Of a stretch of 64,000 nucleotides of DNA, positions 7,342-15,657 are shown one piece after another. Source of the DNA: Sinomicrobium soli (lineage in GTDB: Bacteria > Bacteroidota > Bacteroidia > Flavobacteriales > Flavobacteriaceae); NCBI RefSeq assembly GCF_003285545.1, contig NZ_QLNV01000001.1, forward strand, positions 372,001 to 436,000, given 5' to 3'. The notes under the pieces are model-generated. The model saw only the letters and a list, made by a program, of their open reading frames with translations. It was not told where the DNA came from and ran no database searches. The position numbers and the translations under genes are program-made. Position 1 is the stretch's first letter, and the number at the start of each line of letters is the position of its first letter.

Positions 7342-7529
7342 CGGAGCGCAGCGGAGGGAACCCGCCTGTCCGGCAGGCAGGCCTGCCGGCCGGACAGGCA
7401 GGGAATCTCCAACCCAGATCAAAGGAACTCCAACAGCATAACGGAAAGGCCGAAGATTCCTCCCTATGGTCGGAATGACAATGCCCCATGGTCGGAATGA
7501 CAAGATCAATGTCATTAGAGCAGGCTACA

Positions 7530-9377
7530 CTACTCCACGGTTACCGACTTGGCCAGGTTGCGGGGCTGGTCTACGTTGCATCCCCGCATTACGGCAATGT
7601 GATAGCTGAGCAGTTGTAGCGGGATGGTAGTAATCAGCGGGCTCAGGGTCTCGGTGATCTCCGGGACTTCGATCACGTGATCGGCGATCTCGCTTACCGT
7701 GGTATCCCCTTCCATCACTACAGCGATGATCTTCCCTTTCCGCGACTTGATCTCCTGGATGTTGCTCACCACCTTTTCGTAATGGCCGTAGCGGGTAGCG
7801 ATCACCACTACCGGCATCTGTTCGTCGATCAGGGCGATGGGGCCGTGTTTCATTTCGGCGGCCGGGTACCCCTCGGCGTGGATATAGGAGATCTCCTTGA
7901 GTTTCAGCGCACCTTCGAGGGCCACCGGGAAGTTATATCCCCGGCCCAGGTACAGGCAGTTGGGCGCCTCCTGGTATAGTGAGGCGATATATTTTACATG
8001 TTCGTTGATCTGCAGGCACTGCTCCACCTTGTCGGGTACGGCTTCCATTTCGGTCAGGTAGCGCTGCAGTTCGGTACGGGAGATGGTTCCTTTGGCCGCG
8101 GCGAGTTTAAGCGCCATCAGGGTCAGCACGGTGATCTGCGTGGTAAACGCCTTGGTAGACGCCACCCCGATCTCCGGCCCGGCATGGGTATAAGCCCCGG
8201 CATGCGATTCGCGGGCTATGGACGACCCTACCACATTACACACCCCGAAGACAAAGGCCCCTTTTTCCCGGGCCAGTTTTATGGCTGCCAGCGTATCGGC
8301 GGTTTCGCCCGACTGCGAGATCACGATCAGCACATCCTTTTCGGTGATCACCGGGTTGCGGTACCGGAATTCCGATGCGTATTCCACCTCCACGGGGGTC
8401 CGGGTCAGGTCTTCGAAGATATATTCCGCCACCAGTCCCGCATGCCACGAAGTACCACAGGCCGCGATCAGGATACGGTCGGCATGGACGAATTTCTCCA
8501 TATGGTCTTCCATCCCCGCCATCTTGATAATCCCGTCATCCGCACGAAGGCGCCCCCGGTAGGTATCCTTGATGGCCTGGGGCTGCTCGTAGATCTCCTT
8601 CAGCATAAAATGCTCATAGCCCCCCTTTTCAATCTGTTCCAGGTTCAGTTGCAACTCCTGTACATAGGGCGCTACCAGCGAATCGTCCTTGATCTTACGG
8701 ACCTTTATCTCTTTCCCGCGTCGCAGTATAGCCATTTCCTCGTCTTCGAGGTAGATGGCATTATTGGTATATTCGATAAAGGGAGACGCATCAGAAGCCA
8801 CAAAAAACTCGTCTTCCCCGATCCCTATGGCCAGGGGACTACCTAATTTCGCCACTACCACCTCGTTGGGTTTGGTTTTGTCAAACACCGCAATGGCATA
8901 AGCCCCGTGCACCTGGTTCAGGGCCACCTGTACCGCCTTGCCCAGCTTCAGTCCCCCGCTTTTCTTGACATCTTCGATCAGGTTGACCAGCACCTCGGTA
9001 TCGGTATCGGAAGTAAAGGTATACCCCCTTTTTTTCAGTTCGGCCTTTAAGGACTCGTAATTTTCGATAATCCCGTTGTGGATGATCACCAGTTCTCCCG
9101 AGTTGGAGTAATGCGGATGTGAGTTTACATCATTCGGCTCCCCGTGGGTCGCCCAGCGGGTATGTCCGATACCCAGGGTACCCCCTAAGGGAATTTCCTT
9201 AAGCGCCCGGTTTTCCAGGTCGCTTACCTTGCCCTGCGTTTTGCTCAGACGCAGCTCTTCCCCATCGTACAATGCGATCCCCGCACTGTCGTAACCGCGG
9301 TATTCCAGGCGTTTAAGCCCCTTGATCACTACGGGATACGCCTCCCGGTAGCCGATATATCCTACAATCCCACACAT
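7530..9377 (-). CDS. glmS: Glutamine-fructose-6-phosphate aminotransferase (isomerizing)
   Basis: 615 residues, normal length. It starts MCGIVGYIG, so Cys2 becomes the N-terminal nucleophile of the class II glutaminase domain after Met removal. GHTRWATHG and the HNGIIENY segment follow in the same domain (about 1-240). Two SIS domains (from about 290) carry CGTSWHAG, ISQSGETADT and AEGYPAAEMKHGPIAL. The C-terminus DQPRNLAKSVTVE is canonical. It makes glucosamine-6-phosphate, the entry to UDP-GlcNAc. It lies downstream of the Wzc/Wza genes on the same strand with a 144-bp gap, so the precursor enzyme sits next to export genes. A TATATTTG box (9441-9448 on the minus strand) suggests its own promoter. 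Confidence 0.97.
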   Translation of the reverse strand: MCGIVGYIGYREAYPVVIKGLKRLEYRGYDSAGIALYDGEELRLSKTQGKVSDLENRALKEIPLGGTLGIGHTRWATHGEPNDVNSHPHYSNSGELVIIHNGIIENYESLKAELKKRGYTFTSDTDTEVLVNLIEDVKKSGGLKLGKAVQVALNQVHGAYAIAVFDKTKPNEVVVAKLGSPLAIGIGEDEFFVASDASPFIEYTNNAIYLEDEEMAILRRGKEIKVRKIKDDSLVAPYVQELQLNLEQIEKGGYEHFMLKEIYEQPQAIKDTYRGRLRADDGIIKMAGMEDHMEKFVHADRILIAACGTSWHAGLVAEYIFEDLTRTPVEVEYASEFRYRNPVITEKDVLIVISQSGETADTLAAIKLAREKGAFVFGVCNVVGSSIARESHAGAYTHAGPEIGVASTKAFTTQITVLTLMALKLAAAKGTISRTELQRYLTEMEAVPDKVEQCLQINEHVKYIASLYQEAPNCLYLGRGYNFPVALEGALKLKEISYIHAEGYPAAEMKHGPIALIDEQMPVVVIATRYGHYEKVVSNIQEIKSRKGKIIAVVMEGDTTVSEIADHVIEVPEITETLSPLITTIPLQLLSYHIAVMRGCNVDQPRNLAKSVTVE

Positions 9378-9521
9378 GCTTTTTAAGGTTTTATAAGAAC
9401 CCCTTTAGAGGAGTTCCAATTATTAATCATTACGTTCCAACAAATATATACTATACCCATTAAAACTGACCAGCATGTAAAAAATTGCAGGGAGGATGTA
9501 AATTTTTGGTAAAAACCACCC

Positions 9522-11909
9522 CTACTTCCCGAACAGTTTTTTCCACCAGGGCGAAGTCTCCGGGGTATGCCCGTACCCATAGCCATAACCATACCCGTAG
9601 CCATAACCATATCCTTTTTTGGCATCGGAATCATTGACCAGGATGGCCATATTGGGCAGGCGTTTTTCCTTATACAGGTTTTCGGGGACAGCCAGCATCC
9701 GTTTATCGAGGTAGCCCGCACGGCATACATAGACAAACATATCAGCATATTTACTGATCAGCAGCGTATCCGTCACCAGGCTTACCGGCGCCGTATCCAC
9801 CACGATATAGTCGTAGCGGTCGTCCAGCACTTCAAACAGCCAGCCTACCTTATCACCCATCAAAAGTTCTGCCGGGTTGGGCGGTATGGCCCCCGAGGTC
9901 AGTACGTCCAGGTTGGCAAAGCCCTCCCGGTTGATCCTAAAGATCAGGTCGTCCAGGCTTACCTCCCCGTTGCTCAGGTAATTGGTGAGGCCGCGGTTAT
10001 GGGGCAGGTCTACGTATTCCGTCAGTTTCGGGTTCCGTACGTCCATTCCCACCAGTAATACCCTTTTGCCCGACAGGGCCAGGGTCCCGGCCAGGTTGGT
10101 CGAGACAAAGGTCTTTCCTTCCCCGGACAGCGTAGAGGTCACAAAGATCTTTTTTGCCTTGTCACCGGTCGTATTGGCCAGCATAAAGTCGAGGTTGGTC
10201 CGCAGTATCCTGAAGGCCTCCGCCGCTGCCGTCCGGCTGCTTACCGTAATCATGTCGTCATTGGAATGCGACTTGGGAATATCCCCCAGGAAAGGTACCG
10301 ACAGCTTCCCGTCGATATCCTTACGCCCCTGTAACTTGGTATCCAGGAGGTCTTTCAGGTAGATCACCCCGAAAGGGATCAGTCCTCCCAGAATAATTGC
10401 GGCTAACAGAATAATATTTCTTTTGGGCGATACCGGCTCTTCCTGCCCGTAAGCCGCATCTATGATTTTGGCATTAGGCGCCGTTACCGCAAGGGAAATA
10501 GCCGTTTCCTCCTTTTTCTGTAAAAGGTAGACATATAAGGTTTCCTTGATCTGCTGTTGCCGCTGTATCCCGCGGAATACCCGTTCCTGTTCCGGCACGG
10601 CCGAGATTTTGGAACCCAGCATCCGTTCCTGTTGTTTTAGTTCGTTCAGAGCTATGGTCTGTGACGACTTTACATTGCTCAGGGTCTGCCGGATACTTTG
10701 CCGTAATGAAGCGATCTGCCCGTCGAGGTTGATGATGATGGGATGGTTTTCCGTAGAGCTCTTTAACAGCCGGGTCCGTTCCTGTACCAGTTTGTTATAC
10801 TCCATGATCATGGAGCCCGAATTACCGTTTTCCGTACTGATATTGGCCGGGATCAGGCTGCCGTTATCGTTGTTTTCCTGCAGGTAGGTGATCAGGTAGT
10901 CGGTCAGCTGTAGTTGTGTTTCCGCATCCACGATACGTTTTTCATATTCGCTGGCGCTGCCCAGAGCCAGTTCCGCCTCGGAGGTAATATCCGTAAGCCG
11001 GTTGCTCTGTTTAAAGCTTTCCGCATTTTCTTCCACATCGCCCAGCTGCTGTTCTATTACCTGTAGCCGTTCATCGATAAAATCCGCCGTATTCCGCGAG
11101 ACCAGGTTTTTATCCGCCACCACATCGGCATTATATTGCTTTATAAGTCCGTTTAATATATCTTCCGCTTTACGTTTTACCGGATCGTTAAGGCTTAGTT
11201 GTATCACACTGGTATTTTTACCTATCAACTCTACCTGCAACCGCTTCTGATAGTCCAGGGTTACCTTGTCCAGCGGCCGTACCCGTACCGTCACGACTTC
11301 ACCGACCTGTTCCTGCCCATCCCCGGCATTTGGTAATATGGTAACTTTTCCTAAGGCTGTCGCTATGTTTTCCCCAAAGCCATATTCCCCTCGGTTTTCC
11401 TCTTCCTGGTCCAGCAGTTCAAAACGGGTGTCCGAGATGATTCGTACCGTAAAGGTGGTGTCCAGCTGGTATAACACCGAATCGGCCATAGAAAAATTCA
11501 CCTTAACCGGCGGGTCATAGGTTTCCGAGGTCTTGATCCTTCCCCGGGTAAAATAGGATATATTTAATTCCTTTTGCCGGAGGACGGTTTCCATCAGCGT
11601 CCTGGACTTTAGCACCTCCAGTTCATTATCCACACTATTGGTATTGTTCCCGAACAACATTCCCATATCCTCAAAGGCCGACAGTTCCGAAGGCATCCCC
11701 CCGCTTTTATCATCCTTGATCATAATCGTGGCCGATACACTGTATTGCGGGGTGGCATACCTCAAATAGAGAAACGCCAGGATCATACAGACCACAATCC
11801 CTATGGCAAACCACCGCCAGTTGACCAGGTAACGGTCCAGCTGTTCACGTAAATTGATTTCTTCTTCCCCGGCAGGGCGTACAGGTGCTATATGTTTGTC
11901 TGATTGCAT
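9522..11909 (-). CDS. Wzc-type polysaccharide co-polymerase / tyrosine autokinase
   Basis: 795 residues. An N-terminal Wzz domain has transmembrane segments at about 33-50 and 510-530, with long coiled-coil periplasmic stretches and a GNVR-like region between. The C-terminal BY-kinase domain has Walker A TLSGEGKTFVSTNLA, Walker A' LLVGMDVRNPK and Walker B YDYIVVDTAPV. It ends with an alternating Tyr-Gly tail (about eight tyrosines) followed by HTPETSPWWKKLFGK. Tyrosine-rich tails are the autophosphorylation sites of this family. It forms the inner-membrane part of Wzy-dependent capsule export and controls chain length. It starts 16 bp after the stop of the Wza-like gene. Confidence 0.93.
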   Translation of the reverse strand: MQSDKHIAPVRPAGEEEINLREQLDRYLVNWRWFAIGIVVCMILAFLYLRYATPQYSVSATIMIKDDKSGGMPSELSAFEDMGMLFGNNTNSVDNELEVLKSRTLMETVLRQKELNISYFTRGRIKTSETYDPPVKVNFSMADSVLYQLDTTFTVRIISDTRFELLDQEEENRGEYGFGENIATALGKVTILPNAGDGQEQVGEVVTVRVRPLDKVTLDYQKRLQVELIGKNTSVIQLSLNDPVKRKAEDILNGLIKQYNADVVADKNLVSRNTADFIDERLQVIEQQLGDVEENAESFKQSNRLTDITSEAELALGSASEYEKRIVDAETQLQLTDYLITYLQENNDNGSLIPANISTENGNSGSMIMEYNKLVQERTRLLKSSTENHPIIINLDGQIASLRQSIRQTLSNVKSSQTIALNELKQQERMLGSKISAVPEQERVFRGIQRQQQIKETLYVYLLQKKEETAISLAVTAPNAKIIDAAYGQEEPVSPKRNIILLAAIILGGLIPFGVIYLKDLLDTKLQGRKDIDGKLSVPFLGDIPKSHSNDDMITVSSRTAAAEAFRILRTNLDFMLANTTGDKAKKIFVTSTLSGEGKTFVSTNLAGTLALSGKRVLLVGMDVRNPKLTEYVDLPHNRGLTNYLSNGEVSLDDLIFRINREGFANLDVLTSGAIPPNPAELLMGDKVGWLFEVLDDRYDYIVVDTAPVSLVTDTLLISKYADMFVYVCRAGYLDKRMLAVPENLYKEKRLPNMAILVNDSDAKKGYGYGYGYGYGYGYGHTPETSPWWKKLFGK

Positions 11910-11925
11910 ATGTCAAAAACGGGTA

Positions 11926-12717
11926 TTATCGGGTCAGTACTGAGATCAGTGCGATCACCACCGAAGCGATGGAGATCACTACAGAGGCATTCCGGTTATA
12001 GGTCGACGACTGTACCTGGGCCTTGTTGGGCTCCACATAGATCACATCGTTTTGCTGTAAATAGTAGTAGGGCGATTCCAGCATATCCTTTCTGGTCATA
12101 TCCACCCGGGTATAGGTCTTTTCCCCGTTTTTATCCCGGATGATCAGGATGTTGTCCCGTTTTCCGTATACGGTAAGGTCTCCCGCCAGCCCCAGGGCTT
12201 CCGGGATGGTGATCCGTTCGTTCGGGATGGTATAGGAACCCGGACGTGCCACTTCTCCCAATACGGTCACCTTATAATTCATGATCCGGATATTCACGAT
12301 AGGGTCCTTGATATAATGGGAGATCCTGTTTTTTAACAAAACTACTGCTTCTCTACGGGTAAGCCCTCCCAATTTTACCGTTCCGATCACGGGAAACTCT
12401 ATTTCCCCTTCATTATCTACAAGGTAGGTCTGGTACTGCGCTCTTCCCGCCGCATTTCCATCCGTACCCATATAAGCTACTGCCGGAAGGTTAAACGGGA
12501 TAGCCGTTTCCGTATCAAAGGCCGATACCATAATGGTCAGCAGGTCGTCCGGCTGTAATACCGGGTCATAGATCACCTGGCTGGCCAGTTTATCGATCTC
12601 TTCGATATCCTGGAAATAGACGATATCCTTTTTGGAGGCACAGGAACCCATAACGATCAGTAAAACGATCCATAAATAAAAGGGGAAGAAACGGTGTACC
12701 GAATGCTTTTTTACCAT
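11926..12717 (-). CDS. Wza-type polysaccharide export outer-membrane lipoprotein
   Basis: 263 residues. A signal peptide ends in the lipobox VMGSC (Cys at about 26), so it is a lipoprotein. It has the polysaccharide export domain (LQPDDLLTIMVSAFDTE) followed by an SLBB domain (GEVARPGSYTIPNERITIPEALGLAGDLT). Its C-terminus has a hydrophobic segment (ASVVISIASVVIALISVLTR), as in Bacteroidota Wza homologues. It is the outer-membrane channel partner of the downstream Wzc-like kinase (16-bp gap). A TATATTTG box lies at 12783-12790 on the minus strand, upstream of its start. Confidence 0.93.
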   Translation of the reverse strand: MVKKHSVHRFFPFYLWIVLLIVMGSCASKKDIVYFQDIEEIDKLASQVIYDPVLQPDDLLTIMVSAFDTETAIPFNLPAVAYMGTDGNAAGRAQYQTYLVDNEGEIEFPVIGTVKLGGLTRREAVVLLKNRISHYIKDPIVNIRIMNYKVTVLGEVARPGSYTIPNERITIPEALGLAGDLTVYGKRDNILIIRDKNGEKTYTRVDMTRKDMLESPYYYLQQNDVIYVEPNKAQVQSSTYNRNASVVISIASVVIALISVLTR

Positions 12718-12938
12718 TATCTGAGTAGTTTATATCTGCTTTTTTATGCGTATGATATGGGGTGGTCTGCATACTTTGCCTGCAAATATAGCATTTGCAA
12801 ACGATTTTTTATTTCCCCGGTATAAATTTCTTCTGTTTCGTATGGTATCCCCTACCTTTTTAATGAGGGGATTGTTTTTATGTTTAGTAACGAAAAACTT
12901 CGGGATACATTATATTCTATTTATATTTTTTGTTTAAT

Positions 12939-13056
12939 GTCATTCAGAGCGAAGCGAACCTGCCTGCCGGCAGGCAGGGAATCTCAACCTCAGATCAAAG
13001 AATCTTCAACTGCACTCCTGAAAGACCGGAGATTCCTCCCCATGGTCGGAATGACA
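12939..13056 (+). repeat. A-family repeat, complete (118 bp) with P palindrome
   Basis: It runs from GTCATTCAGAGCGAAGCGAA to CATGGTCGGAATGACA, with terminal inverted GTCATTC/GAATGAC. The 20-bp perfect palindrome CCTGCCTGCCGGCAGGCAGG occupies 12959-12978. Confidence 0.9.
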
Positions 13057-13063
13057 ACACCCT

Positions 13064-13181
13064 GTCATTCAGAGCGAAGCGAACCTGCCTGCCGGCAGGC
13101 AGGGAATCTTAACCCCGGATCAAAGAATCTTCAACTGCATAACAGAAAGACCGGAGATTCCTCCCCATGGTCGGAATGACA
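13064..13181 (+). repeat. A-family repeat, complete (118 bp) with P palindrome
   Basis: A second tandem copy of exactly the same length as the one at 12939-13056, seven bases after it. The P palindrome is at 13084-13103. Degenerate tcgg-aggaca right ends follow to about 13221. Confidence 0.9.
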
Positions 13182-13229
13182 ATACATGGTCGGGAGGACA
13201 AAGCCTTACGGTCGGGAGGACAAAGGGCG

Positions 13230-15251
13230 TTACAACAACTCCGTCTCCTCTTTTTGAGCCGGTTTCCGGTCTTTGCTTTCTTCTTCTTTGCCGTCGAGGG
13301 ATTCGAACAGGCTGTTCATACTTTTGTATTCCGGCACCAGGGCCTTCATCAGTTTTACGGTCTTTTCATTTCTGAACTTTCCGGCTTCCTCACACAGTCT
13401 GGCCACGGCCTCGCTTACCTCGGCATGGTCGTCTATGGTTTCGGTAGCGATCATGATCTTTTCGTGGTGGGTAGGCAGGGTTTTGGCCTTGTCGCTCAGC
13501 AGCTCCTCGTATAATTTCTCTCCCGGGCGCAGGCCGGTGACCTTGATCCTTATCTCTTCATCCGGCTCAAAACCGGCCAGGCGTATCATCTTGGTGGCCA
13601 GGTCCATGATCTTGACGGCCTCTCCCATATCAAAGATAAAGATCTCCCCGCCTTTCCCCATGGCCCCGGCTTCCAGTACCAGGCGGCAGGCTTCCGGGAT
13701 GGTCATAAAATAGCGGATGATATCCGGATGGGTAATGGTTACCGGTCCGCCGTTGGCAATCTGTTCCTTAAACAGCGGGACCACCGAACCGTTAGACCCT
13801 AAAACATTCCCGAAACGGGTAGTGATAAACCGGGTGCATTTTTTATCTTTTTCCCGCAGCGAAAAATATTTCGACTGTACATACATCTCCGCGATCCGTT
13901 TGGAGGCCCCCATCACATTGCTGGGGTTTACCGCCTTATCGGTAGACACCATCACAAACTTTTCCGCCTTATACTGTACCGCCAGGTCGGCCATGTTCCT
14001 GGTGCCACAAACATTGACAAAAATAGCTTCGGAGGGGTTTTCCTCCATCAACGGTACGTGTTTATAGGCCGCCGCATGATAGATCACATGCGGTTTAAAC
14101 ACCTCGAAGACCCGGTTCATCCGCTGGTAATTCCGGACATCCCCGATCACAGTCTCAAATTGTACCTCCCCGCAGCATTTACCAATCTCCAGCCGCAGCT
14201 GGTGCAGGGGCGTCTCGGCCTGGTCCAGTACGATCAGCATCTCGGGTTTGTATTTTAGTACCTGCCGTGCAATTTCGCTACCTATGGACCCCGCCGCCCC
14301 GGTAACCAGTACCCGCTTGCCTTTTAGCTCGCGGGAGATGCCCTTGTTGTCGAGTACGATAGGTTTCCGTTCCAGCAGGTCCTCGATCTGTATATTCTTG
14401 ATCTGTCCGGAAAAATCCTGTTCGTTTTCCCAGTCCGATACCAAGGGGGCGGTAAATACCTTAAACCCGTGTTCCAGGCAGTCGTCTACCAGGGCGATCT
14501 TTTCCTGTTTGGTCAGGTGTTTATCGGCCAGGATCACCCCTTTGGCCCCGTGAGCCCGAAGGAGCACAGATACCCGTTTGTTGTTGCTCAATATAGGGAG
14601 ATCCAGGATGCGCTTGCTGGTATTGTGTTTATTACGGTCTATAAATCCAAAGATCTTAAAGCGAGGGGGTTGCTCCATCCGTACCGCATTAGCAACGGAA
14701 ATGGCATTGGAATCGGCCCCGAAGACCAATACCGGCATCTTTGACTTCTTCCGCTCTTCACTAAAATACGCCTGGTATACCTGTTTGACCACTACGCGGA
14801 ACAGGAATAACCCTGCAAAAGCGATCACGGTATAGACAAACAGTCCCGGGATCAGCAGCAGTTTTTCTCCGGTAGCCCAGAAACTAAGGTAATTCACCGC
14901 GGTAAGCGCCAGGAAGGCCGAAGTAGTAGAAAATAACAACTTTAGGCCGTCGATATAGGACGAATAGCGGATCAGCCCCGCATAGGTTCTGAAGATTAAA
15001 AAAAACACCGTATTGACCCCCACCACCAGCGCGAGCTCCTCGATGCGGGTAAGGCGGGAATAGAAGCTAAGGGTCAGACCCTGCAGCAACACCCAGGTAA
15101 CCAATGCGGCAAGGACCAGGATGGCGATATCCATCCCCAGTACGATCCATCTCGGCAGGTAACCGATATTCTTCAGGTCGAGTTTCCGCCCGCCGGACTG
15201 AAAAACCAATCGCACTGCTGCCTTAAATCTGTTCCAGTTTAGTTTTTCCAT
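13230..15251 (-). CDS. Membrane-anchored nucleotide-sugar 4,6-dehydratase (PglF/FlaA1/CapD family)
   Basis: 673 residues. Four transmembrane segments lie in the first 160 residues, then a CoA-binding-like Rossmann region (about 160-300) and a SDR domain with GAAGSIGSEIARQVL (about 318-332) and VSTDKAVNPSNVMGASKR. The latter is the active-site segment of the long PglF-type UDP-GlcNAc 4,6-dehydratases. It would make a UDP-4-keto-6-deoxy sugar for the aminotransferase encoded at 17673. About 45 residues of charged tail follow the SDR domain. An AT-rich 406-bp upstream region holds a TATATTTG box at 15399-15406 (minus strand). C4 dehydratase activity is inferred; a C5 inverting variant cannot be excluded. 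Confidence 0.88.
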   Translation of the reverse strand: MEKLNWNRFKAAVRLVFQSGGRKLDLKNIGYLPRWIVLGMDIAILVLAALVTWVLLQGLTLSFYSRLTRIEELALVVGVNTVFFLIFRTYAGLIRYSSYIDGLKLLFSTTSAFLALTAVNYLSFWATGEKLLLIPGLFVYTVIAFAGLFLFRVVVKQVYQAYFSEERKKSKMPVLVFGADSNAISVANAVRMEQPPRFKIFGFIDRNKHNTSKRILDLPILSNNKRVSVLLRAHGAKGVILADKHLTKQEKIALVDDCLEHGFKVFTAPLVSDWENEQDFSGQIKNIQIEDLLERKPIVLDNKGISRELKGKRVLVTGAAGSIGSEIARQVLKYKPEMLIVLDQAETPLHQLRLEIGKCCGEVQFETVIGDVRNYQRMNRVFEVFKPHVIYHAAAYKHVPLMEENPSEAIFVNVCGTRNMADLAVQYKAEKFVMVSTDKAVNPSNVMGASKRIAEMYVQSKYFSLREKDKKCTRFITTRFGNVLGSNGSVVPLFKEQIANGGPVTITHPDIIRYFMTIPEACRLVLEAGAMGKGGEIFIFDMGEAVKIMDLATKMIRLAGFEPDEEIRIKVTGLRPGEKLYEELLSDKAKTLPTHHEKIMIATETIDDHAEVSEAVARLCEEAGKFRNEKTVKLMKALVPEYKSMNSLFESLDGKEEESKDRKPAQKEETELL

Positions 15252-15657
15252 ATATCGTTGTCTATAAACCTTATTTCAAACTTATTGATTCCCCGGTCCT
15301 GCTCCCACCTCCTAATAAAGGTATTAAAAAAAACCGGATTTGTTAAAGAAAACCTAAACCCCCTTGTACTTTCGCTTCGGGAAGCAAGTTTTAACTGACA
15401 AATATAGGGTATTCCCCACAGCAGGGAAGCGTCTTTTGTAAACAAAATGTTATTTCCGTGCTACTGCTATGGTTATACCGCCCGGGAGCTGATCCTGTCT
15501 TTATATCCCTAAGCTATCGCTTTTGTTACCCGGTTTCCTGAAAAAACTGAAAAAAGGATCAGCATCCGGCTACATATTTACCCGTTTACAGGAACGTCGG
15601 GAGGAAATGATATATTGTATTTCGGGGGGATAAACTTTGGGGGAATTACAGGAATAT
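15252..15657. other. Intergenic region upstream of the dehydratase gene
   Basis: There is no convincing gene. It contains a TATATTTG -7-like box (minus strand, 15399-15406) and an inverted pair CTGATCCT/AGGATCAG about 60 bp apart near 15490-15565. The latter could be a loose hairpin after the DUF4143 gene or chance. Confidence 0.5.

Larger units (their letters stand above)
6709..7480 (+). repeat. Composite A-family repeat with two tandem B elements and a P-like palindrome
   Basis: GTCATTCAGAG (6709-6719) is followed by B1 (6720-7030) and B2 (7031-7341), each about 311 bp, then cggagcgcagcgg, a GC-rich P-like palindromic block (7365-7402), and the A interior ending GGAATGACA at 7480. A further GGAATGACA follows at 7495-7502. 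The whole 6632-7529 gap is built of these pieces, and I see no gene in it. Confidence 0.8.
12718..13229. other. Intergenic region with two A-family repeats
   Basis: Next to the Wza-like gene lies an AT-rich promoter region containing TATATTTG (minus strand, 12783-12790). The rest is two tandem A repeats, described separately. I see no gene. Confidence 0.7.

Noticed and set aside
6807-7489. Open frames of 60-120 codons on the minus strand in the B elements (also at 17138-17344)
   Set aside because: They are the same repeat read in one frame, rich in Pro/Arg, with no start context, and they end in hairpin sequence. B4 does not keep the frame. I treat them as non-coding.
15252-15657. Small gene or RNA upstream of the dehydratase
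   Set aside because: No open frame with protein character, no strong hairpin with T run; only promoter-like boxes were found.
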